From an uncultured Eubacteriales bacterium (GTDB taxonomy: Bacteria > Bacillota > Clostridia > Peptostreptococcales > Anaerovoracaceae): DNA of 11,952 nt. How positions within the stretch are numbered: the stretch's first letter is position 1; every line of letters starts with the position of its first letter. Below, in pieces: positions 6,074-11,952 of the stretch. The DNA lies in NCBI GenBank assembly GCA_902797195.1, contig CADBRY010000101.1, positions 1 through 11,952 on the forward strand. Reading direction: 5' to 3'. A program made the translations under genes and the position numbers. The notes beneath the pieces are model-generated. The model did not search any database and was not told the origin of the DNA. It was given only the letters and a program-made list of their open reading frames with translations.

Positions 6074-6376
6074 ATGACTCTTCTTATAACGCTGTTTGCA
6101 GCAATAATTACTACTATCATATGGTACACTCGGGCAGGTGCCAGGGAGCTTAAGATAGGCACCCTCGGTTTGATGTTCTGGGGTGCATCCATTATGTGGA
6201 CTGTTGACGCGATATTTGGCTTTGCCGAAGAAGGTGCAGACTTCTTTGTTCCCACCTCCGGCAAAATTCTGAACGATGCCTTTTTAGGTTTTTCCGTAGT
6301 TGCTCTGGGTCTGTTGATCTGGACTGTCATCATGGTGGCCAAAGATCCAAAAGGCATCATCAGATCCATACGGTAA
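6074..6376 (+). CDS. Small three-helix membrane protein of unknown function
   Basis: This 100-residue, very hydrophobic protein has three predicted membrane helices: about residues 2-18, 27-48 (with GLMFWGASIMWTVDAIFGF) and 69-88 (FLGFSVVALGLLIWTVIMVA). It ends in a short basic tail (KDPKGIIRSIR). GGAGG at 6063-6067 is well placed for the ATG at 6074. It follows the 162-residue membrane protein after 25 bp with no terminator between, so the two are probably co-transcribed and may form one membrane complex. I recognise no named domain. It is followed by element B, with no clear terminator in between. Confidence 0.78.
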   Translation: MTLLITLFAAIITTIIWYTRAGARELKIGTLGLMFWGASIMWTVDAIFGFAEEGADFFVPTSGKILNDAFLGFSVVALGLLIWTVIMVAKDPKGIIRSIR

Positions 6377-6432
6377 ATTCGGGTCCGCGGCATTCTAAGC
6401 AGCTGTGAATCCAGTTCAGTTGGCCTCTAAAG

Positions 6433-6691
6433 TGTAAAATCCTCTTTTAACAGAGCCATTTGACATTTTGCCCTATCAAAACAGCTTATTTTTTGGTAAA
6501 ATATGGCAAAAAAACGCGCTTGGGTGTAAATTCCATTCTCAGAATCGATTGTTGACACAGAAATCCCTCATTTCGATGTCAACTCGCCCCTCTATCCTCG
6601 CCGTTTACACTTTGAGCCTGAAAATCAGCCATTTCCTCATGTAAAAGCAACTGATTTGTGTCAATATCTCTTCTGAAAAAAACTTTTTACA
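6433..6691. repeat. Intergenic element B: four TGTMAA-N21-TTKACA units, reversed relative to A
   Basis: This fills most of the 333-bp gene-free stretch 6377-6709. Units of 33 bp begin at 6433 (TGTAAA/TTGACA), 6525 (TGTAAA/TTGACA), 6577 (TGTCAA/TTTACA) and 6659 (TGTCAA/TTTACA). All have the boxes exactly 27 bp apart. Unit starts are 92, 52 and 82 bp apart, the mirror image of element A, and the total length is the same, 259 bp. Box contexts agree with inversion: TTTACACTTTGAGCC (6604-6618) matches the complement of CTCCAAAGTGTAAA (2613-2626), and TTGACATTTTGCCC (6460-6473) matches the complement of GCGCAAAATGTCAA (2757-2770). An extra single TGTAAA at 6640 has no partner. The element ends 18 bp from the stop of the converging DUF202 gene. 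Confidence 0.85.
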
Positions 6692-6709
6692 CTGGCAGGG
6701 CGGTCCGCG

Positions 6710-7099
6710 CTACTTGGAGTTTGGATCGGCTGCATCTATTTCCTTGAGCTGTTTGCGCACGAGGGTATAGTGGATGAGTCCTATGCCGGCGATCACCGGA
6801 GACAGGAGCATAATAATGAAGCCAAGTGTGATTATTGTTTCGTTGTTCACGAATTCAAACATTCCGATCCCCGCGGCAAGGGCGCCTATGGCTGTGCGAA
6901 GATAGGAAAGCAGAGTCTGGGAGTTGGCAAGTGCTGTCCTCTCCAGAGCCATATAGGTTCTTTCCTGAGCCATGGATGTGCGCTCCTGGGCCATGGATGT
7001 CCGTTCATGAGCCATTGCGGTACGCTCACTGGACATTTCTGTCCGTTCATATGCCATTTCATCCTGACTCATTCCTTTTGAAATCTCGTTTTTATTCAC
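6710..7099 (-). CDS. DUF202-type membrane protein with N-terminal MAxERTx heptad repeats
   Basis: This is a 129-residue protein. Residues 15-56 are six consecutive seven-residue repeats of the form M-A-x-E-R-T-x, with a decayed seventh (57-63). Then comes the DUF202-like core: LLSYLRTAIGALAAGIGMFE (about 63-82), a first membrane helix, and a second one at about 88-114. The family's normal entry motif (ERT-LA--RTA) looks like the source that was multiplied to make the repeats. The function of DUF202 proteins is not known. The start is GTG at 7097-7099, supported by AAGGAG at about 7109-7114 on the minus strand. Methionine 10 is a possible alternative start. Transcribed alone, divergent from the APC permease. 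Confidence 0.82.
   Translation of the reverse strand: MNKNEISKGMSQDEMAYERTEMSSERTAMAHERTSMAQERTSMAQERTYMALERTALANSQTLLSYLRTAIGALAAGIGMFEFVNNETIITLGFIIMLLSPVIAGIGLIHYTLVRKQLKEIDAADPNSK
6932..7057 (-). repeat. 21-bp coding tandem repeat (six MAxERTx heptads)
   Basis: Six in-frame 21-bp units encode residues 15-56 of the DUF202-type protein. The two central units (MAQERTS, MAQERTY) are the most alike, while the outer ones have diverged at the x positions, so M, E, R and T look selected. Confidence 0.88.
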
Positions 7100-7132
7100 A
7101 ACAGGTCATCTCCTTATAGTTAGTCTGTCATC

Positions 7133-7180
7133 AGGGGCCGTCACCGGGGTCTCCCGCCGAGAGCAGTCACCGGCGCCCCT
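7133..7180 (-). other. GC-rich stem-loop in the DUF202 leader
   Basis: AGGGGC (7133-7138) can pair with GCCCCT (7175-7180), enclosing a small inner hairpin (TCTC 7150-7153 with GAGA 7159-7162) and two direct copies of GTCACCGG (7140-7147, 7166-7173). It has no T run, so it is not an obvious terminator. It would sit near the 5' end of the minus-strand transcript. Confidence 0.35.
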
Positions 7181-7182
7181 CA

Positions 7183-7213
7183 CTTATACAGAAAAGTGTG
7201 AAAATTCATTCAA
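7183..7213 (-). promoter_or_regulatory. Possible promoter of the DUF202-type gene
   Basis: On the minus strand, TTGAAT (complement of 7208-7213) lies 19 bp before TATAAG (complement of 7183-7188). The spacing is on the long side. The -35 overlaps a perfect palindrome at 7209-7220. Confidence 0.35.
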
Positions 7214-7220
7214 ATTTGAA
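7209..7220. promoter_or_regulatory. Perfect 12-bp palindrome TTCAAATTTGAA
   Basis: This is a perfect inverted repeat between two divergent genes, overlapping the predicted minus-strand -35 box and upstream of the plus-strand promoter. It is suited to bind a dimeric regulator, but A/T-rich palindromes of this size also occur by chance. Confidence 0.3.
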
Positions 7221-7253
7221 GGTTTCTACATATATGATATCACAAAAAATCAT

Positions 7254-7282
7254 TTGTAAATGCACAACTTTTATCGTATACT
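7254..7282 (+). promoter_or_regulatory. Predicted promoter of the APC permease gene
   Basis: TTGTAA (7254-7259, 4/6) is followed after exactly 17 bp by TATACT (7277-7282, 5/6). Transcription would start near 7289, about 50 bp before the ATG, in an A/T-rich stretch. Confidence 0.6.
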
Positions 7283-7337
7283 TAAACGGTAAAAAGTTAT
7301 ATTTATCACAATCTGTTATGAAAAAAGGAGAAGTAGT

Positions 7338-8786
7338 ATGGAAAACAGTGGAGGAAGACAAGAGCTACAACGTTCTCTTAATATGAAGGACGTTTTAGCA
7401 TTGGCCTTCGGTACCATGATCGGTTGGGGCTGGATCATGCTCGCCGGATCATGGGTAGGCAATGGTGGATCGATTGGCGCTATGATCGCATTCGGATTCG
7501 GTGGCGTCATGGCTATCTTCGTAGGACTGACTTATGCTGAGCTGACTCCGGCACTGCCGCTTTCCGGTGGTGAGCTGGTATTTGCTTATCGTGCTATGGG
7601 TTACAATGCATCCTGGTTCACAGGCTGGATGATCACCCTGGCATACCTGGGTGTTGCTGCATGGGAAGGACCTGCACTCGCACGTGCACTCGAGTTCCTG
7701 TTCGCAGGAGTTCTGCCTCAGGGCGCAACACTTTGGACTATTCAGGAATCAAATGTTACAACAACATTCCTTCTGATTTCTATCATCGGTGCTGTCGTTA
7801 TGACAGTCATCAACTACAGAGGTGCTAAGGCATCAGCTGTATTCCAGACTGTTGCAACAGTTGCTATGGCTATCGGTGGTATTTCATTCGCGATCTGCGG
7901 AACCGCAACAGGTTCTATCGACAACTTCATGCCTCTGTTCACAGACGGTAAAGGTTTCGTAGCAGTTATGCTTGCTGTACCTGCTATGTTCGTAGGTTTC
8001 GATGTTATCCCGCAGGCTGCTGAGGAAATGAACATTCCTCTCAGCAAAATCGCTAAAGTTCTGATCATCTCGATCTGCATGGCAGCATTCTGGTACTGCC
8101 TGATGATCTTCGCAGTTGCAATCTCAACTCCGGGTGCTGTACTTGATGGATTCGTAAGTGATGACACTGCAGTTCCTGTAGCAAACTGCTTCGCATATGC
8201 AATGAACAACCCGATCTTCGGTAAGATCATGATCATCGCTGCAATGTGCGGTATCCTGACTTCCTGGAACGGATTCGTTGTTGGTGCATCCAGAGTTATC
8301 TTCTCAATGGCAAGAGCCAAGATGCTGCCTGAGCTGTTCTCAAAGGTACATCCTCAGTATGGTTCCCCCGTTGGTGCTGTTGTACTCGTTGGTGTATTCA
8401 CCTGCCTGTCACCGCTCCTCGGAAGAAGCGCTCTTGTTTGGCTGGTAGACGCAGCTGCATTCGGTACAGTTGTAGCATACTTCATGGTATCAATGTCCTT
8501 CTTCTTCCTGAGAAGAAAAGAGCCTGAACTGGAGAGACCTTTCTACACCAAGGCCGGTACATTTGTCGGTATCATGGCTATGCTGGTAGCACTCTTCTTC
8601 CTGTGGCTGTATCTGCCCGGACTCGGAAGCCCTGCTCCTCTTACAACAATTGAGTGGGGTCTGGTCGGCGGCTGGATCATCCTGGGTGTTATCCTGTTCT
8701 TCGTCAACAAGATGGGTAAGAACGGTAAGACTCCTGCTGAAGAGATTGAGTATCTCATGTTCGGTGACGAATACAAGAGATTCTAA
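7338..8786 (+). CDS. APC-family amino acid/amine permease
   Basis: This is a 482-residue integral membrane protein with about 12 helices. The first helix carries the broken, glycine-rich APC signature (LAFGTMIGWGWIMLAG, about 22-37), and YAELTPALPLSGGELVFAY (66-84) fits the family's helix 2-3 motif with its P and GG. FVGFDVIPQAAEEMN, in the middle helices, is also typical of the superfamily. Such proteins exchange or import amino acids or amines by ion symport; the substrate cannot be read from sequence. Start: AAAGGAG at 7325-7331, then ATG 7338. It is a single-gene unit with its own promoter and terminator. Codon use looks biased towards GCT, GTT, GGT and CGT compared with its neighbours, suggesting high expression. 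Confidence 0.9.
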   Translation: MENSGGRQELQRSLNMKDVLALAFGTMIGWGWIMLAGSWVGNGGSIGAMIAFGFGGVMAIFVGLTYAELTPALPLSGGELVFAYRAMGYNASWFTGWMITLAYLGVAAWEGPALARALEFLFAGVLPQGATLWTIQESNVTTTFLLISIIGAVVMTVINYRGAKASAVFQTVATVAMAIGGISFAICGTATGSIDNFMPLFTDGKGFVAVMLAVPAMFVGFDVIPQAAEEMNIPLSKIAKVLIISICMAAFWYCLMIFAVAISTPGAVLDGFVSDDTAVPVANCFAYAMNNPIFGKIMIIAAMCGILTSWNGFVVGASRVIFSMARAKMLPELFSKVHPQYGSPVGAVVLVGVFTCLSPLLGRSALVWLVDAAAFGTVVAYFMVSMSFFFLRRKEPELERPFYTKAGTFVGIMAMLVALFFLWLYLPGLGSPAPLTTIEWGLVGGWIILGVILFFVNKMGKNGKTPAEEIEYLMFGDEYKRF

Positions 8787-8802
8787 GCCAATTGACAAAT
8801 CC

Positions 8803-8833
8803 AAAAGGAGCGGTATACTACCGCTCCTTTTTT
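8803..8833 (+). terminator. Rho-independent terminator of the permease gene
   Basis: A 13-bp perfect stem (8803-8815 with 8819-8831, core GGAGCGGTA/TACCGCTCC) has a 3-nt loop and a run of six T (8828-8833). It begins 17 bp after the permease stop. The A run on the left means it may also work in reverse. Confidence 0.92.
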
Positions 8834-8865
8834 CATTCCTTTTCCCTTTGAATTCCAGCCCCCGA

Positions 8866-8871
8866 TATACT
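8866..8871 (+). promoter_or_regulatory. -10 box very close to the PAP2 start codon
   Basis: TATACT (8866-8871) lies 11 bp before the ATG at 8883, with no good -35 at the right distance (TTGAAT at 8848 is only 12 bp away). If used, the transcript would have a leader of about 5 nt. No clear ribosome site precedes the ATG. Confidence 0.4.
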
Positions 8872-8882
8872 ACAATTGAAGC

Positions 8883-9536
8883 ATGGATACCACACTTATC
8901 AGACGGGCAGCGGCGATCCTTGCCGCCGGGCTTTTTATCTTTATTCTTGCATGCGTAATGATGGACAAGACATCGGCTTTTGATGACCCCATCAGGTACG
9001 CCTTCTACGAGTTGAGAAGCGATGGGCTCACCTTTATTGCAAAGGCAATCACCCACACTGCCGACAAAGTCTTTATCATTGCCCTTTGCATAATTCTTCT
9101 GATCATACCAACAACAAGGATCAAATTTGGCCTTCCTCTGTCTGCGGGAGCACTTGGGGTAACGATAATAAACCAGATTATCAAGCACCTGATCCAGCGT
9201 CCAAGACCTGAAATAGCCCACCTTGTATCGGAGACCGGCTACTCATTTCCAAGCGGACATTCCATCACCAGCATGTTTTTCTATTGCCTTTCCATATGGC
9301 TTGTCCGAAGATATGTTACAAATAAAAAAGCAAGGGACGTTCTGACCGTTATCCTTGCTATACCCATGCTTCTTGTTGGCCCCACCAGGATCTATCTGGG
9401 AGTCCATTATCCTACAGATGTGCTGGCGGGCTGGTGTCTGGGATTCTTTATATTTGCAGTAGTCGTTGAAGTGATCCGGGTTCTTTCTCAGCGAAGAGCT
9501 GAAGGAATCGGCCCCAATGATCGTTTATCTTTGTAG
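8883..9536 (+). CDS. PAP2-family membrane phosphatase
   Basis: This 217-residue membrane protein has about five to six helices. All three phosphatase motifs are present: K101-x6-RP (KHLIQRPRP, 101-109), PSGH (123-126) with the catalytic histidine, and TRIYLGVHYPTD (168-179), where the usual SR is TR, ending in the conserved H175 and D179. Members dephosphorylate phosphatidic acid, undecaprenyl pyrophosphate or related lipids on the outer face of the membrane. The substrate here is open; recycling of undecaprenyl pyrophosphate is one possibility. The ATG at 8883 has no evident ribosome site but gives a proper first helix (8-26); a start at M26 or M27 would delete it. The gene ends 2 bp from the stop of a converging HAD gene. 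Confidence 0.9.
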   Translation: MDTTLIRRAAAILAAGLFIFILACVMMDKTSAFDDPIRYAFYELRSDGLTFIAKAITHTADKVFIIALCIILLIIPTTRIKFGLPLSAGALGVTIINQIIKHLIQRPRPEIAHLVSETGYSFPSGHSITSMFFYCLSIWLVRRYVTNKKARDVLTVILAIPMLLVGPTRIYLGVHYPTDVLAGWCLGFFIFAVVVEVIRVLSQRRAEGIGPNDRLSL

Positions 9537-9538
9537 CG

Positions 9539-10186
9539 TTATAATATTTTCAGGAGATCCCCGGGTTTTCTCAATATGTGATCCGGAGCCTCTTCCGGTG
9601 AAAAGTCATCCAGTTCCTTGCCCCCAAGGGTTATGGACCAGTCTACAAGGGCTGATGTGACCCCCGCATTCTTTGCGCAGAGAATGTCGTGGATGGTGTC
9701 ACCTATCAGGATCGTACTTTCCGCTTCTCCGCCGATCTTATCAAGGGCCATATCCACCGCCTGAGGATCAGGCTTGGGTCTGGTCACATCGTCTGCGGTG
9801 ACTACATATGCGAAGTATTTCCCCAGATCAAATTCTTCCAGTGCCTGTTCCGTGGTGAATCTGAGCCTTGAAGTGACCATGGACATTGTATATCCACGGC
9901 TGTAAAGCTCATCCAAAAGCTCCCTTATCCCGGGAAAGAGCTTAATGTTCTTAATGAAGTTCTCCCTCTGAAAATTCCTGTATATTGGCAGGGAGACATC
10001 AAGAGAAACCTCCGGGAAGAAGTTCTCCATACTGTAATCGAGAGTCTCCCCGAAGGTTGCAATAATATCATCTCTATTTGCCTCTTCTCCACGAAGAGTT
10101 CTGAATGTATGCTGCCAGGACTGGATAATAATCTCGTTAGTATCCATTATCGTCCCGTCAAAATCAAACAGAATTGTTTTTATCAT
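9539..10186 (-). CDS. HAD-family phosphatase, PpaX/phosphoglycolate phosphatase-like
   Basis: This is a 215-residue cytoplasmic hydrolase with the HAD motifs: I DFDGT (8-12, D8 nucleophile and D10), II VTS (104-106), III K138 in RPKPDP, IV GDTIHD (162-167). A helical cap (about 15-85) lies between motifs I and II, as in subfamily I. The N-terminus (DGTIMDTNEIIIQSWQHTF) and length are close to pyrophosphatase PpaX, but phosphoglycolate phosphatases look similar, so the substrate is uncertain. It starts 9 bp after the stop of the lipoprotein gene, with only a weak ribosome site (AGACAGAGAT), so translation may be coupled to the upstream gene. Confidence 0.88.
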   Translation of the reverse strand: MIKTILFDFDGTIMDTNEIIIQSWQHTFRTLRGEEANRDDIIATFGETLDYSMENFFPEVSLDVSLPIYRNFQRENFIKNIKLFPGIRELLDELYSRGYTMSMVTSRLRFTTEQALEEFDLGKYFAYVVTADDVTRPKPDPQAVDMALDKIGGEAESTILIGDTIHDILCAKNAGVTSALVDWSITLGGKELDDFSPEEAPDHILRKPGDLLKIL

Positions 10187-10195
10187 ATCTCTGTC

Positions 10196-11770
10196 TTACT
10201 GAGCAGGTGTCTCAGCGGCACGATAGATCAGGCTGATATTCTTGAGTGTCATCTCATTCTTATCGTAGGTCACCTTGACCTGATCGCCGGCCTGCGGGAA
10301 GTATCCGCTGGGATATGATGCCTCGGTAAGGCTCAGCCTCATTGTAGCTCCCCCGTCGACTTTGATCGTGCAGCTTGAACCGTCGCCACCTACGATCACG
10401 CCATTGGCATCAACGATGGTCTCGGTCTCATCTGCCGGCTGATCCTCGAATGTAGGCTTGGTCTCAGGCTGAGTGGGCTCGGTCTCCGTCTGAGTGGGCT
10501 CGGTCTGAGTCTCCGTTTGAGTGGGCTCGGTCTGAGTTTCCGTCTGAGTAGGCTCGGTCTGAGTCTCCGTCTGAGTGGGCTCAGTCTTTGTAGGCTCAGT
10601 CTTCGTGGGCTCGGTCTTTGTCGGCTCAGTCTTTGTGGGCTCGGTCTTCGTGGGTTCCGTCTTTGTAGGCTTCTGAGTTGGCTTCTTTGTCTCAGTAGCC
10701 TTTGTGGTAGCCTTTGTGGTAGCCTTAGTCGTTGCCTTTGTAGTAGCCTTTGTAGTAGCCTTTGTAGTAGCCTTTGTAGTAGCCTTTGTGGTAGTCTTTG
10801 TTACGTCAGGGGCAACCTTATCCTTGTGGCAGTACAGTACGACAGCCTGAGGATCCTTACCCAGTTCTCCGTCATATGTTACCGTGACCATGTGGCCCTT
10901 CTTGAAATAATCCTTGTTTCTAAGCTCAGTCTGTCCGTTGACTTTGAATCTGTAGGAATTCTTGGTGGTGTCAACATTTATGGTCTTTGATGAAATATTG
11001 GAGATCCAGCCGTCAAGAACATAATACTGTTGTGTATTCTTTCTTGTGATCTGGATGGACCTGGCTACAGGATCCCTGTCAAGGTCGCCTGTGTAGACCA
11101 TCTTGACTCTGTCACCCACCTTGAGTGATGTGGCGTCACCGCCGATTATAGTATCCTCGGTGAGCTTGAATCTGTGTGCATCCGCAGAATCAAGACTTAC
11201 CATAACGCTGTCTCTGGTCACTTCCGATACCGTACCGTAGACGGTAACAAGAGTAGCTTCGTCCCTGTCTTCCAGAACAACGATACTGATCGCTATGGGC
11301 TGTTCACTGAGATCACCATCATAAGTTACGGCAACATAGTCACCCTTGGTCAGATTGCCTTCCACAGCCGTATCGTCGTTGCGGTCAAAGGTCACCGTCA
11401 GCGTCTCGGTTTTGACGGTTATGGATTTTTTATTGATGTCCGTCGCTTCTCCCGCCAGCACCTGGAGCTGTTTTTTGTGCTCCTTGAGTTCCACCTTGTC
11501 GGCTATAAATCTGCCGCCTTTTTCCGTATACTCGATCTGGATCTCGTCTCCTATGGTCAGCTTGCTTTCTTCTCCAAGCTCATAGGCGGTCTTGTCGGAT
11601 GTTGAGAACAGCATGGTAGCCGTCTCGCCTCTGACAACCAGTCTATCTCCCTGTGCATCCACAAGCTCTCCCGCGAATGATTTCTCCATCACGTTTTGAC
11701 AACCGGTCAGAGTGCCGATCATCAGGAGAACTGTCACCAGTGCGAGAAGAATCTTTGATTTTTTCTTCAT
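10196..11770 (-). CDS. Threonine-rich repeat lipoprotein with five small beta-type domains
   Basis: This is a 524-residue surface lipoprotein. The N-terminus is a lysine-rich signal peptide ending in a lipobox (GTLTGC), so the protein would be lipid-anchored at the outer face of the membrane. Four related domains of about 65-75 residues follow, each with a pattern of 'G.v..i....i.v' then 'l..GD.v.v.Y.GdL...P.a..i', and a fifth similar one lies at the C-terminus. Between the fourth and fifth sits a low-complexity Thr-rich linker of about 110 residues (TKAT x8, KTEPT x6, then QTETQTEPT-type units). The domains resemble small OB-like or SH3-like beta barrels, but I recognise no named family. The frame is open three codons further to a GTG at 11779, but GGAGG abuts it, so the ATG at 11770, 8 bp after the GGAGG, is preferred. 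Confidence 0.85.
   Translation of the reverse strand: MKKKSKILLALVTVLLMIGTLTGCQNVMEKSFAGELVDAQGDRLVVRGETATMLFSTSDKTAYELGEESKLTIGDEIQIEYTEKGGRFIADKVELKEHKKQLQVLAGEATDINKKSITVKTETLTVTFDRNDDTAVEGNLTKGDYVAVTYDGDLSEQPIAISIVVLEDRDEATLVTVYGTVSEVTRDSVMVSLDSADAHRFKLTEDTIIGGDATSLKVGDRVKMVYTGDLDRDPVARSIQITRKNTQQYYVLDGWISNISSKTINVDTTKNSYRFKVNGQTELRNKDYFKKGHMVTVTYDGELGKDPQAVVLYCHKDKVAPDVTKTTTKATTKATTKATTKATTKATTKATTKATTKATETKKPTQKPTKTEPTKTEPTKTEPTKTEPTKTEPTKTEPTQTETQTEPTQTETQTEPTQTETQTEPTQTETEPTQPETKPTFEDQPADETETIVDANGVIVGGDGSSCTIKVDGGATMRLSLTEASYPSGYFPQAGDQVKVTYDKNEMTLKNISLIYRAAETPAQ
10471..10802 (-). repeat. Three nested coding tandem repeats (27, 15 and 12 bp)
   Basis: On the plus strand there are 27-bp units at 10492-10518, 10519-10545 and 10546-10572 (with a 21-bp shortened one at 10471-10491). 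Six 15-bp units follow at 10575-10664, and eight 12-bp units at 10695-10790 with a decayed ninth to 10802. They encode QTETQTEPT, KTEPT and TKAT repeats. The near-identical copies suggest recent expansion and likely length variation between strains. Confidence 0.9.
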
Positions 11771-11847
11771 AGCCAGCACCTCCTTTTAACTACAGAACTG
11801 TAACTATGTATCCCCTTCAAATTAATTGGTATAAATGATTGCATATC

Positions 11848-11877
11848 ATTATACACCTCTTGTAATCGGTTTGGCAA
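11848..11877 (-). promoter_or_regulatory. Predicted promoter of the lipoprotein-HAD operon
   Basis: On the minus strand, TTGCCA (complement of 11872-11877, 5/6) lies 18 bp before a perfect TATAAT (complement of 11848-11853). Transcription would start near 11841, with a leader of about 70 nt. Confidence 0.68.
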
Positions 11878-11920
11878 TAATATCCAAAATAATTGTTTGA
11901 ATTGTTCGAATCTCTTTCTG

Positions 11921-11952
11921 TGCTATACTATTTTCATATAAAACAACGGGAG
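11921..11952 (+). promoter_or_regulatory. Extended -10 promoter and ribosome site leading out of the window
   Basis: TGCTATACT (11921-11929) is an extended -10 element (TGn plus TATACT). The best -35 candidate is poor (TTGTTC, 11902-11907, 16 bp away). GGGAG at the very end (11948-11952) looks like a ribosome site, so a plus-strand gene probably starts a few bases beyond the window, divergent from the lipoprotein. Confidence 0.5.

Noticed and set aside
6377..6432. Terminator for the two membrane-protein genes
   Set aside because: No GC-rich stem followed by a T run is visible between the stop codon and element B; termination may depend on the element or on Rho.
7198..7386. Plus-strand 62-codon frame ahead of the permease
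   Set aside because: It covers the predicted permease promoter and overlaps the permease start in another frame, with no ribosome site.
8490..9221. Minus-strand open frame of 243 codons across the permease 3' end and PAP2
   Set aside because: It spans a strong terminator and two well-supported plus-strand genes, with no ribosome site or recognisable domain.
10517..10990. Plus-strand Leu/Ser-rich open frame opposite the lipoprotein linker
   Set aside because: Its repetitive sequence is merely the complement of the Thr-rich coding repeats; no ribosome site was seen.

Overview
The window looks like chromosomal DNA of an anaerobic, low-to-mid-GC Firmicute of the class Clostridia. The evidence is a Feo iron-uptake cluster with the small Cys-rich FeoB-associated membrane protein typical of that group, a ferredoxin-fused [FeFe] hydrogenase of the group B type, strong AGGAGG-type ribosome sites on most genes, and a PpaX-like phosphatase. 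No phage, integrase, intact insertion sequence, CRISPR array, tRNA or rRNA was seen. The species cannot be named from this sequence.

Layout. 1-2503 is the end of a feo operon: the tail of a FeoA-like protein, feoB, a GC-rich 25-bp tandem repeat, the FeoB-associated protein, then a strong terminator. 2504-2894 is non-coding and carries repeat element A. 2895-5334 holds an agmatinase-family ureohydrolase (+) and a group B [FeFe] hydrogenase (-), which converge and overlap by 14 bp at a palindrome containing both stop codons. 5335-5559 is a divergent promoter region with a 13-bp direct repeat. 5560-6376 holds two small membrane proteins of unknown function, probably one operon. 6377-6709 is non-coding and carries repeat element B. 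6710-7099 (-) is a DUF202-type membrane protein with an unusual run of six heptad repeats. 7338-8786 is an APC-family permease with its own promoter and terminator. 8883-9536 is a PAP2 phosphatase. 9539-11770 (-) is a two-gene unit: a threonine-rich repeat lipoprotein followed by a HAD phosphatase. At 11924-11952 a promoter -10 box and a ribosome site lead out of the window to a divergent gene.

The most striking non-coding signal is a pair of 259-bp intergenic elements (A, 2539-2797; B, 6433-6691). Each consists of four 33-bp units of the form TGTMAA-N21-TTKACA. Every unit has exactly the same internal spacing (27 bp start to start), and the distances between units are 82/52/92 in A and 92/52/82 in B, so B is built like A turned around. 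No standard feature type accounts for this. It may be a small non-autonomous mobile element, perhaps derived from transposon ends with multiple TGT...ACA sites, or a multi-site protein-binding array.

Functional links between neighbours are mostly loose. The feo genes supply iron, and the hydrogenase is rich in iron-sulfur clusters, but they are not co-transcribed. Agmatinase would make putrescine and urea from agmatine, and the permease may carry an amino acid or amine, but the sequence does not prove a shared pathway.
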